Translations under genes and position numbers: made by a program
The notes under the pieces: model-generated
The model's database searches: none
What the model was told of the DNA's origin: nothing
Seen by the model: only the letters and a program-made list of their open reading frames with translations
Assembly: GCF_001441615.1 (NCBI RefSeq)
Contig: NZ_LAXJ01000002.1
Coordinates: forward strand, 372,001-436,000
From: Roseovarius atlanticus
GTDB lineage: Bacteria > Pseudomonadota > Alphaproteobacteria > Rhodobacterales > Rhodobacteraceae
Direction of reading: 5' to 3'
Length of the DNA stretch: 64,000 nt
Shown here: in pieces, positions 8,799 to 16,349 of the stretch
Position numbering within the stretch: the stretch's first letter is position 1
Layout of the letters: each line of letters opens with the position of its first letter

Positions 8799-9140
8799 AT
8801 GGTTGAACAAGAATCACAGCACCGACTGACCGATATTTTCAAGGCCGCAGGCGACCCCACCCGCCGGTCTATCCTGACGCTTCTGGCGCAGCATGGCCCG
8901 CTCCGGGTGACCGACATCGCCGCGCATTTCGACATGAGCCTCAATTCCGTCTCCAAGCACATCAAGGTGCTCGAAGGCGCGGGGCTGGTCACGCGCCGCA
9001 CCGAATGGCGCGAGCACATGATCGAATTGCGGGTCGAGGAACTGGCCCATGTCGACCGCTGGTTCCGCGACTTGCGTTCGATCTGGGCCCTCCGACTGGA
9101 GGCGCTCGACCATCTGCTCACACAGGAGACCGACCCATGA
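8799..9140 (+). CDS. ArsR-family winged-helix transcriptional regulator
   Basis: This short regulator (113 aa from ATG 8799; an in-frame TTG at 8769 would add 10) has an ArsR-type winged helix: DIFKAAGDPTRRSILTLLAQ, then the recognition helix region MSLNSVSKHIKVLEGAGLV and the wing TRRTEWREHMIEL. No metal-binding CxC motif of classical ArsR sensors is present. It overlaps the next SRPBCC gene by four bases, a pairing widespread in bacteria where the regulator controls its neighbour. It is divergent from coxS, and a shared 15-mer before both genes suggests it may also regulate the cox operon. Confidence 0.88.
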   Translation: MVEQESQHRLTDIFKAAGDPTRRSILTLLAQHGPLRVTDIAAHFDMSLNSVSKHIKVLEGAGLVTRRTEWREHMIELRVEELAHVDRWFRDLRSIWALRLEALDHLLTQETDP

Positions 9141-9568
9141 CTGCCACCGAAAAAGACCTCACGCTCACCGTCGAACGCGTGATCGACGCCACGCCCGAAC
9201 GCCTGTTCGACGCCTGGCTCGACCCCGACACCATGAAACGCTTCATCTGCCCTGGCGAAACCGTCGTCCCCCGCGCGTCCTCGGACGCGGTCGAAGGCGG
9301 GCGGTTCGAGATCATCATGCGCAACGGCGACAAGGATCTGCCGCACACCGGAACCTACAGGGAAATCGACCGTCCCAACCGGCTGGTCTTCACGTGGGAA
9401 AGCCACGCGTCACGCGATGACAGCGAGGTGACGATCACCTTCACCCCCGCTCCGGGCGGCACCCGCGTGCAGCTGACGCAAGTCCGCTTCGTCAGCGAAG
9501 AACAGCGCGAAGGCCATCGCTGGGGGTGGACCAGCATTCTCGAAAAGCTGTCGCAACTGGACGGCTGA
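9137..9568 (+). CDS. SRPBCC (AHSA1-type) domain protein
   Basis: The 143-residue protein is a START/Bet v1-like lipid- or small-ligand-binding domain of the AHSA1 type: LTVERVIDATPERLFDAWLD at the N-terminus, the GRFEIIMRNGDK turn, a YREIDRPNRLVFTWE strand and a C-terminal helix ending in GWTSILEKL. The ATG at 9137 overlaps the arsR stop (ATGA), so the genes are translationally coupled. CoxG, a known CODH accessory factor, is also SRPBCC, but this sequence looks more like the AHSA1 partners of ArsR regulators. Its ligand is unknown. Confidence 0.85.
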   Translation: MTATEKDLTLTVERVIDATPERLFDAWLDPDTMKRFICPGETVVPRASSDAVEGGRFEIIMRNGDKDLPHTGTYREIDRPNRLVFTWESHASRDDSEVTITFTPAPGGTRVQLTQVRFVSEEQREGHRWGWTSILEKLSQLDG

Positions 9569-9601
9569 CATCAGGCGCCGGGCGGCCCCTGCCCGGCGTC
9601 C

Positions 9602-10597
9602 CTATCCGGCGGGTCTTCGCTGGCGCGGCTGCGGGCGCGTCGGGATTTCCTTCAACAGGCCGCCCACGCCCATTGCCGCGAAATCCGCGTCCCCGATCGG
9701 CGCGCCGCAGGCGATCCGCGCCAGCACCCAGTCCACCCCGTGCAACACCGGCGACCGGGCGCTGTTGGGCAAACCGATCACGGGCCGCTCTCCCAACCGG
9801 CCCGTGAACAACAGGTTCCCCGGATCGACCGGGATCCCGAACCGCTCCACCGCGCCGCCCGCCCGGCGCAGCGCCTCGGGGCCGGTGTCGCGCAGGTCGG
9901 ACGTGGCCGATCCCGTCAGGACCAGAACCAGCTCGCCGCTTGCCGACGCCATGGCGCGGGCCAGCGCGGGTATTTCATGCGGACAACTCAGCGTCTGTTT
10001 CAGGCGCATCCCCAGGCCCGCCAGCCGCGTGCGGATCGCCTCTACCCCGCGCAGTCCGGGACCTTCGGCTGTGTCGCTCACGATCAGGCTCGCGGTCTCG
10101 AATCGCGGCCGGTGCAGCCGGATCGCGCCGCGCGCCGCCTCCGCCGCGCGGTCCAGCGCTTCGGACGCCACCCCGTAAGAGATGATCTTGACCGTCGCAA
10201 CCATCCCGCCGGGATGGGTCTGGAACCACGGCGCGACGGTGGCCAGCGTGATCATCGGATCCAGCATGTTGGCCGCCGTGACCTTGGCCGCGTCCACCGC
10301 CACCACGCCGGGCGCCTCGGCCACCAGATTGACCCGCCCCGTGAACGCCCGGCTCAGCGACAGGCCCGGCGCACCGTCCAGCACCGTCTCGGCCAGCCGC
10401 GCGGCGGCGGCATCCTCGTGCAGATCCTCCGGCTCCAGCACGGCGACGACAACCTCGGCAAACCCCGCCGCCCGCAGCCGCGCGATATCCGCCTCCGCCA
10501 GAACCTGCCCCTTGCGCAGCCGGCCATCCGGCAGATGCTCGCTATGCGCCAGGATCGCGCCCGCCGCCTCCGCCAACGCAACAGGTCCGAACTTCAT
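9602..10597 (-). CDS. Molybdopterin-binding protein (MoeA/MoaB-like domain)
   Basis: The C-terminal half (from about residue 165: ASLIVSD..., LVLVLTGSATSDLRDTGP, PVDPGNLLFTGRLGERPVIGLP) has the MPT-binding fold shared by MogA, MoaB and MoeA, including the Gly-rich GSATSD loop. The N-terminal half resembles the substrate-entry part of MoeA-related proteins. Such stand-alone proteins are often found with XdhC and molybdenum hydroxylases and are thought to help cofactor supply. The gene overlaps the upstream xdhC-like gene by four bases and probably serves maturation of the CoxL cofactor. It is not a canonical MoeA (331 aa, different N-terminus). Confidence 0.82.
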   Translation of the reverse strand: MKFGPVALAEAAGAILAHSEHLPDGRLRKGQVLAEADIARLRAAGFAEVVVAVLEPEDLHEDAAAARLAETVLDGAPGLSLSRAFTGRVNLVAEAPGVVAVDAAKVTAANMLDPMITLATVAPWFQTHPGGMVATVKIISYGVASEALDRAAEAARGAIRLHRPRFETASLIVSDTAEGPGLRGVEAIRTRLAGLGMRLKQTLSCPHEIPALARAMASASGELVLVLTGSATSDLRDTGPEALRRAGGAVERFGIPVDPGNLLFTGRLGERPVIGLPNSARSPVLHGVDWVLARIACGAPIGDADFAAMGVGGLLKEIPTRPQPRQRRPAG

Positions 10598-11562
10598 CCG
10601 CCTTTCCTGAGCACGCGGGTCACTTCCGCCAGGATCGCCACCGCAATCTCGGAGGGCCCCGCCGCGCCGATATCCAGCCCCACCGGCCCGTGAATGCGCG
10701 CAATCTGATCGGCGCCGAACCCCTTTTCCTCCAGCCGCGCCACCCTCTTGGCATGGGTCCGGGTCGAGCCCAGCGCCCCTATGTAAAAGACATCCGATGC
10801 CAGCGCCGCCTCCAGCGCCGGATCGTCCAGCTTGGGATCATGGGTCAGCAGCACCAATGCCGTGCGTGCATCGAGGCCATAGGCCGCCACGGCCTCGTCC
10901 GGCCAGTCGTGCAGTATCGTCTCTCCGGGAAAGCGCGTGTCACTGCCAAAGCTCTCGCGCGGATCGATCAGCAACGGATCGTACCCCGCAACACGAGCCA
11001 TCGGCACCAGCGCCTGAGCGATATGCACCGCGCCCACGATGATCATCCGCAAGGGCGGGTTGTGGATCGCCACGAAGGTGGTCCCATCCTCCTCGAATCC
11101 CGAGCGGTCCATCCGAAACCTGTCTTCATAACCCTCGCGCACCAGCCTGCGCTCGGCCTCCATGCCGGTCACGTAGGCCACAGGCACCCGCGCCTCGCGC
11201 GCCAGCACCAGGTCCTTCAAGATCTCCACCGGCATCACTGTACCCACCGGCTCCACCAGGACCCGGATCGTTCCGCCGCAGGCCAGCCCCACGGCAAAGG
11301 CGTCGCCGTCGCTGACGCCGTATTCCAGCATCACGGGCGTGCCGTCCTCGATGGCGTCCAATGCTTCGGCCACGACGGCACCTTCGACGCAGCCCCCCGA
11401 AACCGAACCCTCGATCTCCCCCGCGCCGGAAATCGCCAACTGACTGCCCACGCGGCGCGGCGCGCTTCCCCAGGTGTCCACCACGGTGGCCAGCGCCGCG
11501 CCCTTGCCGGCCTCAAACCAGGCCAATGCGGTTTCGGGAATGGTGTCAAACCGGTCTGTCAT
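10594..11562 (-). CDS. XdhC/CoxF-family molybdenum enzyme maturation protein
   Basis: XdhC-family proteins bind the molybdenum cofactor, protect it and assist sulfuration or insertion in xanthine dehydrogenase and CODH. The N-terminal XdhC domain is recognisable by ALATVVDTWGSAPRRVGSQL and GSVSGGCVEGAV; the C-terminal Rossmann-like domain begins near MIIVGAVHIAQAL and includes ALVLLTHDPKLDDPAL. The start is the ATG at 11560-11562 (322 aa), because the longer frame reads into a 30-bp palindrome. It is translationally coupled to the MPT-binding gene. Role in maturing the form II enzyme next door is inferred from family and position. Confidence 0.87.
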   Translation of the reverse strand: MTDRFDTIPETALAWFEAGKGAALATVVDTWGSAPRRVGSQLAISGAGEIEGSVSGGCVEGAVVAEALDAIEDGTPVMLEYGVSDGDAFAVGLACGGTIRVLVEPVGTVMPVEILKDLVLAREARVPVAYVTGMEAERRLVREGYEDRFRMDRSGFEEDGTTFVAIHNPPLRMIIVGAVHIAQALVPMARVAGYDPLLIDPRESFGSDTRFPGETILHDWPDEAVAAYGLDARTALVLLTHDPKLDDPALEAALASDVFYIGALGSTRTHAKRVARLEEKGFGADQIARIHGPVGLDIGAAGPSEIAVAILAEVTRVLRKGG

Positions 11563-11621
11563 GGCGCCAATATGGGCCGGGCGCCCCGCTTTCACAAACG
11601 CAATTTCGGCGGCGGTCGACT

Positions 11622-11651
11622 CCCAAGATTCTTCGTACGAAGAATCTTGGG
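11622..11651. repeat. 30-bp perfect palindrome (locus B)
   Basis: A perfect 30-bp palindrome, arms CCCAAGATTCTTCGT and its complement, lies between the ompA-like terminator and the xdhC start. It is one of several perfect palindromes found after genes in this window. Confidence 0.9.
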
Positions 11652-11668
11652 CCTGCATTACCCGGAAC

Positions 11669-11698
11669 GAAAAAGCCCCCCGCCAATCGGCGAGGGGC
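11669..11698 (-). terminator. Intrinsic terminator of the OmpA-family gene
   Basis: On the minus strand the stem GCCCCTCGCC / GGCGGGGGGC with a 4-base loop is followed by TTTTT, 25 bases after the stop codon. Confidence 0.75.
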
Positions 11699-11722
11699 CA
11701 ATCCGTTCGGTCGGTGCAGGCG

Positions 11723-13783
11723 TCAGCTTTCGTTCAGCAGCCCGGTGATGTTGCGGACCGCAGCACGGCGGTTCTCGCGGATGTCGCCGGCCTGGCGGAT
11801 TTTCAGGTCCGCCTCGCCATAGCCCTGCACGATCATGTTTGCCGGCGGCACGTCGAAATACTCGGTCAGGGCCAGGGCCACCGATTCCGCACGGCGGTCC
11901 GACAGGGCCAGGTTCATGCTGGCCGGGCCGACCGTGTCGGTGTGACCTTCGATCAGGAACACCTGCCGCGGGTCTTCCGCGATTGCGTCACGCATCGCAT
12001 TGCCCAGCACCGAAAGCGCCTTGGCTTCCTCGGGGCGGATCACCGCGCTGCCGGTCTCGAAGTTCACGGTGTCCAGCGCGATCACCGGCACCTGGTGGCG
12101 CACAGCGTCCACGAACCGCACCTGGTTCAGCGAATAGCGGCGGGTGGCCGGCGCGTCGCGCGTGGCCAGGATCGCCGTGCGCAGCTCGTCTTCCGACGCG
12201 TTGGTGTACTCGTATTCCTGCGCCCGGCTGTTTGCCAGCTGCTGAACGTTCACCGCCTCGACCTGGCGGGTGTCGTCGAACAGCACAACCTGGTCCCCGT
12301 TCGGGTACACTTGAGTGCGGCGCAGCACGCGGCCATCGGCGGCGCGGATCGTGATGGTCTGCGATCCGTCCTGCGCCGTCACCGTGCTGCGAGTCGAGCC
12401 GTCGTCGAAGGTCTGCACACGCACGTCGCTGCCCGGACGGCGCAGCAGGGCGTCGTCATCCTTGATGATGCGATACCGGCCGTCGTTTTCCACCACGACG
12501 CGGTCGCCGGTGTTCGACACAACGGTGCCGCCGTCGTCGGTCACTTGGCCAATCGCATACGCGCCAAGACCGATGGCCGCAGCGGCGGTCAGGATGTCGC
12601 GCAGGTTCTCGTCTCGGTCGTCGCTGGTGCGCGGGGTTCCGGCCGCCGGAGCCGTCTCGGTGTTGGTGGCGTTCTGCGCGTTGCCGCCGACCGCGGTCTC
12701 GAACTCTTCGTCCGACGAACGCGTGTTCTCTTCGGTCAGGGTCACCTCTTCGGTTTCGACCGCTTCGGCGTCCTCATTGGCGGCAGCGGCCGCTGCGGCC
12801 TGCTCTTCGACCTGCGCGGCTGCTTCGGCCTGCGCCTGAGCCTGGGCCTGAGGATCTTCGTCGATCTCAGGTTCAGGCAACTCGGTCGTTGCCTGTTCCG
12901 TTGCCTGCTGCTCGGCGGCGGGGTCCGTGGCCTCATTGGTCTGCTGAGCGCTCGTTTCCGCCTCGGTCTCGGCCTGTTCGGCCTCGAGCGCCTGTTGCAG
13001 CTGCTCTTCCTCGGTCTGGGCCGTATCGGACGGCGCAGCAGTCTCGGCCTGGTCGGTTTCGGCGGCGGCGGGCGCATCCTGCGTCTCGGCGTCGGCCTGC
13101 GCATTCGCGTTGGCCTCCGGTTGTTCGGCCTGTTCGGCCTCGAGCGCTTGTTGCAGTTCCTCTTCCGCGGTCTGAGCCGTATCGGCGGGCGCCGTTGTCT
13201 CGGCCTCGCTCTCGGCGGCCTCGGACTGGGCCTCGGCTGCGGCAGCGTCAGCTTCCGCCTGCGCAGCCTCTTCCTCGGCGGCCTGCGCAGCTTGCGCTTC
13301 AGCTTCTGCTTGGGCTGCTTGCTCCTCGGCAGCCTGCGCGGCTTGCGCTTCTGCTTCCGCTTGGGCCGCTTGCTCCTCGGCGGCCTGCGCGGCTTGCGCT
13401 TCTGCTTCCGCTTGGGCCGCTTGTTCCTCGGCAGCCTGCGCCTCGGCCTGCGCGGCCTGCTCCTCGGCCGCCTGCGCCTCGGCCTCTGACGCCTGAGCCG
13501 CGGCCTCTGCCGCTTCGGCTTCGGCCTGAGCCTGCGCTTCGGCTTCGGTCGCCTGCTGTTCGGCGGCCTGTGCTTCGGCTTCTGCCTGGGCCCGGGCCTC
13601 GGCAGCCTCCTGCTCTGCCGCTTGCGCCTCGGCCTCGGCCTGCGCCTGGGCGTTCTCAGCACCAGCCGCGGCTTCGGCGTTCGGCTGGATCTCTTCGGTC
13701 TGTGCCGCAAGCGGCAGCGGGGCCGTCTGGCCGATCGCAAGCGCGATGGCCGCGGTGGTGGATGTCAGCGTCAGTCGGCGCAT
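11723..13783 (-). CDS. OmpA-family protein with long Ala/Glu/Gln coiled-coil repeats
   Basis: The 686-residue protein starts with a signal peptide (MRRLTLTSTTAAIALAIGQ, cleavage near LAAQ), continues with about 310 residues of Ala/Glu/Gln-rich repeats predicted to form a long helix, then a Gly/Ala hydrophobic segment (ILTAAAAIGLGAYAIG, about 400-415), a beta-rich part and a C-terminal OmpA peptidoglycan-binding domain (DTVNFETGSAVIRPEEA, EGHTDTVGPASMN, LSDRRAESV, GYGEADL, ENRRAAVR). It probably links the outer membrane or periplasm to peptidoglycan. A 51-bp DNA repeat underlies part of the helix, and TAQT-EEE-LQQALEAEQAE occurs twice. It interrupts the cox accessory genes without an obvious link. 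Ribosome site GGGAGAG precedes the ATG. Confidence 0.88.
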   Translation of the reverse strand: MRRLTLTSTTAAIALAIGQTAPLPLAAQTEEIQPNAEAAAGAENAQAQAEAEAQAAEQEAAEARAQAEAEAQAAEQQATEAEAQAQAEAEAAEAAAQASEAEAQAAEEQAAQAEAQAAEEQAAQAEAEAQAAQAAEEQAAQAEAEAQAAQAAEEQAAQAEAEAQAAQAAEEEAAQAEADAAAAEAQSEAAESEAETTAPADTAQTAEEELQQALEAEQAEQPEANANAQADAETQDAPAAAETDQAETAAPSDTAQTEEEQLQQALEAEQAETEAETSAQQTNEATDPAAEQQATEQATTELPEPEIDEDPQAQAQAQAEAAAQVEEQAAAAAAANEDAEAVETEEVTLTEENTRSSDEEFETAVGGNAQNATNTETAPAAGTPRTSDDRDENLRDILTAAAAIGLGAYAIGQVTDDGGTVVSNTGDRVVVENDGRYRIIKDDDALLRRPGSDVRVQTFDDGSTRSTVTAQDGSQTITIRAADGRVLRRTQVYPNGDQVVLFDDTRQVEAVNVQQLANSRAQEYEYTNASEDELRTAILATRDAPATRRYSLNQVRFVDAVRHQVPVIALDTVNFETGSAVIRPEEAKALSVLGNAMRDAIAEDPRQVFLIEGHTDTVGPASMNLALSDRRAESVALALTEYFDVPPANMIVQGYGEADLKIRQAGDIRENRRAAVRNITGLLNES
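13274..13426. repeat. 51-bp tandem repeat, three full copies, inside the OmpA-family gene
   Basis: Units begin at 13274, 13325 and 13376, with a partial unit from 13427. Each encodes the 17-residue AAQAEAEAQAAQAAEEQ or a close variant on the minus strand. Near-identity at DNA level between the second and third units suggests recent duplication and possible length variation. Confidence 0.85.
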
Positions 13784-13795
13784 ATCTCTTCTCTC

Positions 13796-13853
13796 CCTAG
13801 ATACGGATACCGCGAAATCATGCGGTGTCGCATGTTAACGCCTGACATCTAGG
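13796..13853. promoter_or_regulatory. Nested inverted repeats upstream of the OmpA-family gene
   Basis: Outer arms CCTAGAT (13796-13802) and ATCTAGG (13847-13853) surround an inner palindrome CATGCG-GTGT-CGCATG (13819-13834). The position, 13-70 bases before the start codon, suits an operator or a structured leader. Function is inferred. Confidence 0.35.
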
Positions 13854-13908
13854 AGCGTTCCGCGCGTCACGATTCGGCATCGGCGAAACTCTGCCGGTCG
13901 CATGGCGG

Positions 13909-15162
13909 TCACAGCAGCGCCATCAGCCGCGCTTTCTCGCCGGTGTCCTCCGGCGCACTGATCGCCGCGGCCAGGTCTTCCAGCGTGGCGATCGAGTGGC
14001 CTGCGCGAAACGCATCCACATGGGGCAGCATGGCCCGGATCCCGGTGGCGCGCGGGGCAAATCCGTCCCAGCGCAACAGCGGGTTCAGCCAGATCAGGCG
14101 CCGCGACGACAGGTGCAGCCGCTGCATCTCGCGGGCCAGGTCATGGCTGTCGTCCCGGTCCAGCCCATCGGTGATCAGCAGAACGACGGCCCCCTGCCCG
14201 GTCACCCGCCGCGACCAGTCGCGGTTGAACGCGTGCAGGCAGGCCGCGATCCGCGTGCCACCTTCCCAGTCCTGCGCCTCGGCCCCGGCGGCAGCCAACG
14301 CCGCATCGACGTCGCGGGCGGCCATGTGGCGCGTGATGTTGGTCAGCCGCGTCCCGAAGGTAAAGGCGTGCACGGCGGCCCAGCCCGCACCTTTCTCGTT
14401 CGCCACGGCATGGAGAAAATGCAAAACCATCCGGCTGTACTGGCTCATCGAGCCAGAAATATCGCAAAGCACCACCAGGTTGGGCCAGCGCGGACGCGGC
14501 TTTTGCAGGTGGATGCGCCGCATCTCACCCCCTTGCCGCATGGCCGCGCGCAAGGTCTTTCGCGCGTCGATCCGCGTGCCGGTCGTGGCAGCCATGCCCC
14601 GGCGCGAGGCGAAGGGTTTCACCGGCAGGCGCAGCCTGGCCAGCATCCGCTTGGCCTGGGCAATCTCGGCGGTGCTCATCTGCTCGAAATCCAGGGTCCG
14701 CAGCCGTTCGTCACGGCTCATGGTCAGGGACGCGTCGATATCGATCCGCGTCTCCTCGTCGGCCTCCTGACTTTCCGCCTCGGGCACCTCCGGCTCGATC
14801 CCGTCCAAGAGCGCCTCGGCCGCGCGTTTCTCGGCCGCCTGCGCGCTGCGGTCCTCCTGCACGCCACGGATGGCGGGCAGCATCATCGCCATCATGTGCT
14901 CCATGTAGCGCGGATCGCGCCAGTAAAGGCGGAACACCTGGGCAAAGACCGCGCGATGCTCAGGCCGCGACACGAAACAGGCGCGCAGCGTGTAGAAGAA
15001 ATCCGACCGCGAGGTGAACCCCACCGCCTCGACCGCGCGAATGGCGTCGATCACCCGCCCCGGCCCCACCGGCACCCCGGCCTTGCGCAGGGCGCGGGCG
15101 AAATGGGTGATGTTGTGGCCAAGTTTTGGTTGCTCGGGCAGGTCGAGGTCGGGGTATTCCAT
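13909..15162 (-). CDS. VWA-domain protein, CoxE-like
   Basis: This 417-residue protein has a C-terminal von Willebrand A domain with an intact metal site motif DISGSMS (DxSxS) and LITDGLDRDDS. The N-terminal part is alpha-helical with a charged linker (EVPEAESQEADEETRIDID). In Afipia carboxidovorans, CoxE with the AAA+ protein CoxD is required to mature the Mo-Cu centre of CODH. Here the MoxR-type partner lies immediately upstream in the same orientation, so a MoxR-VWA chaperone pair is likely. The start chosen is ATG 15162; the frame extends through a tandem hairpin repeat to 15222 but that extension is repeat-encoded. Confidence 0.85.
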   Translation of the reverse strand: MEYPDLDLPEQPKLGHNITHFARALRKAGVPVGPGRVIDAIRAVEAVGFTSRSDFFYTLRACFVSRPEHRAVFAQVFRLYWRDPRYMEHMMAMMLPAIRGVQEDRSAQAAEKRAAEALLDGIEPEVPEAESQEADEETRIDIDASLTMSRDERLRTLDFEQMSTAEIAQAKRMLARLRLPVKPFASRRGMAATTGTRIDARKTLRAAMRQGGEMRRIHLQKPRPRWPNLVVLCDISGSMSQYSRMVLHFLHAVANEKGAGWAAVHAFTFGTRLTNITRHMAARDVDAALAAAGAEAQDWEGGTRIAACLHAFNRDWSRRVTGQGAVVLLITDGLDRDDSHDLAREMQRLHLSSRRLIWLNPLLRWDGFAPRATGIRAMLPHVDAFRAGHSIATLEDLAAAISAPEDTGEKARLMALL

Positions 15163-15174
15163 TAGCTCTTGGCA

Positions 15175-15222
15175 TTGGGGGCCAGCCCCCAAACACAGCT
15201 CCAATTGGGGGCCAGCCCCCAA
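15175..15222. repeat. Two direct copies of an 18-bp hairpin
   Basis: The hairpin TTGGGGGCCAGCCCCCAA occurs at 15175-15192 and again at 15205-15222, 30 bp apart, in the gap between the coxD-like and coxE-like genes. An AAATATCCCGGGGG-type dispersed motif follows. Confidence 0.85.
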
Positions 15223-15223
15223 A

Positions 15224-15254
15224 CCCCCGGGATATTTCCGGCCAGAGGAAGGAT
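15224..15254 (-). repeat. Dispersed CTGGCC-AAATATCC intergenic motif, copy 1
   Basis: Read on the minus strand the motif is CCTCTGGCCGGAAATATCCC, directly after the coxD-like stop. Related copies follow genes at 18410 and 44418, with a more distant one at 50589. Confidence 0.6.
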
Positions 15255-16162
15255 CATGCCGGCTCCAGCCCCGCCTTGGCCTCGTCGAGGAGGCGCTTGG
15301 CCTCGGACCCCTGCAATTTCTGGATGTCGTCCTGGTATTTCAGAATCGCGCCCAGCGTGTCGGCGATCACCTCGGGGCTCAGGCTGATCACGTCCAGCGC
15401 CAACAGGCACTTGGCCCAGTCGATGGTCTCGGCCACGCCCGGTTTCTTGAACAGGTCTTCGGTGCGCAGCTTCTGGACGAACGCCACCACTTCGCGGCTG
15501 AGCGCCTCGGCCGCCTCGGGCGCGCGGGCCTGCAGGATCTCGATCTCGCGGTCAAAGCCGGGGTAATCGACCCAGTGATAAAGGCACCGGCGCTTGAGCG
15601 CGTCATGCACCTCGCGCGTGCGGTTCGAGGTCAGCACCACGATGGGCGGCTCGGGCGCCTTGATCGTCCCCAGTTCCGGGATCGTCACCTGGAAATCGCT
15701 CAGCGCCTCCAGCAGAAACGCCTCGAACGGCGCGTCGGTGCGGTCCAGCTCGTCGATCAATAGCACCGGCGCGCCCCCTTCCTGCGGGCGCATCGCCTGC
15801 AAGAGCGGGCGCTCGATCAGGAAATCCTCGGTGAAGAGCTCGTCTGTCAGCCGCGCGCGGTCCACGCCGCCACTGGCCTCGGCGGCGCGGATGGCGATCA
15901 TCTGTTCGGCAAAGTTCCACTCGTAGACGGCGCTCGACGCGTCCAGCCCCTCGTAGCACTGCAACCGGATCAGCCTACGCCCCAGCCCTGCCGCCAGCGC
16001 CTTGGCGATCTCGGTCTTGCCGACGCCCGCCTCGCCTTCCAGAAACAGCGGCCGGCCCAGTTTCAGCCCCAGGAACACAACCGTCGCAAGGCTGCGCCCA
16101 CAGACGTACTCCTGCCCGGCCAGCATTGCCTCGACGTCGTCGATGGATGTCAGATTGCTCAT
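15254..16162 (-). CDS. MoxR-family AAA+ ATPase, CoxD-like
   Basis: A 302-residue AAA+ ATPase of the MoxR type that remodels or loads cofactors into partner enzymes. Walker A is EGEAGVGKTE, Walker B is VLLIDELDR, and a sensor-1 VLTSNRTRE follows. In the CODH system CoxD is a membrane-associated AAA+ chaperone acting on CoxL. The start ATG at 16160-16162 has GGGAGG four to six bases upstream. It is followed by the VWA gene, its usual partner. A general MoxR role unrelated to cox cannot be excluded because an OmpA gene separates it from the structural genes. Confidence 0.88.
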   Translation of the reverse strand: MSNLTSIDDVEAMLAGQEYVCGRSLATVVFLGLKLGRPLFLEGEAGVGKTEIAKALAAGLGRRLIRLQCYEGLDASSAVYEWNFAEQMIAIRAAEASGGVDRARLTDELFTEDFLIERPLLQAMRPQEGGAPVLLIDELDRTDAPFEAFLLEALSDFQVTIPELGTIKAPEPPIVVLTSNRTREVHDALKRRCLYHWVDYPGFDREIEILQARAPEAAEALSREVVAFVQKLRTEDLFKKPGVAETIDWAKCLLALDVISLSPEVIADTLGAILKYQDDIQKLQGSEAKRLLDEAKAGLEPA

Positions 16163-16349
16163 GCGCCCTCCCTTACCCCGGCAGAACTGCACGGCTTCAC
16201 GCTCCCGTCAAGGCGCGGCCCGCCTGCGCGGCATCCCGCCGCCCCCCAGAAACCCCTTCAATTTTCCAAATTTCTGCCCTTTTTGCGGCCTAGCTTTCAC
16301 GTCAATCACCCGTGCCAAGCGGGGCAAACCCGAGCTTCGAGGTCCGAGC

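Noticed and set aside
9005..9136. Longer start for the SRPBCC protein
   Set aside because: It would overlap most of the arsR-like gene in another frame; the ATGA overlap at 9137 gives a normal start.
15162..15222. N-terminal extension of the VWA protein through the hairpin repeat
   Set aside because: The extension is encoded by a tandem non-coding repeat and lacks a ribosome site; homologous sequence begins at the ATG at 15162.
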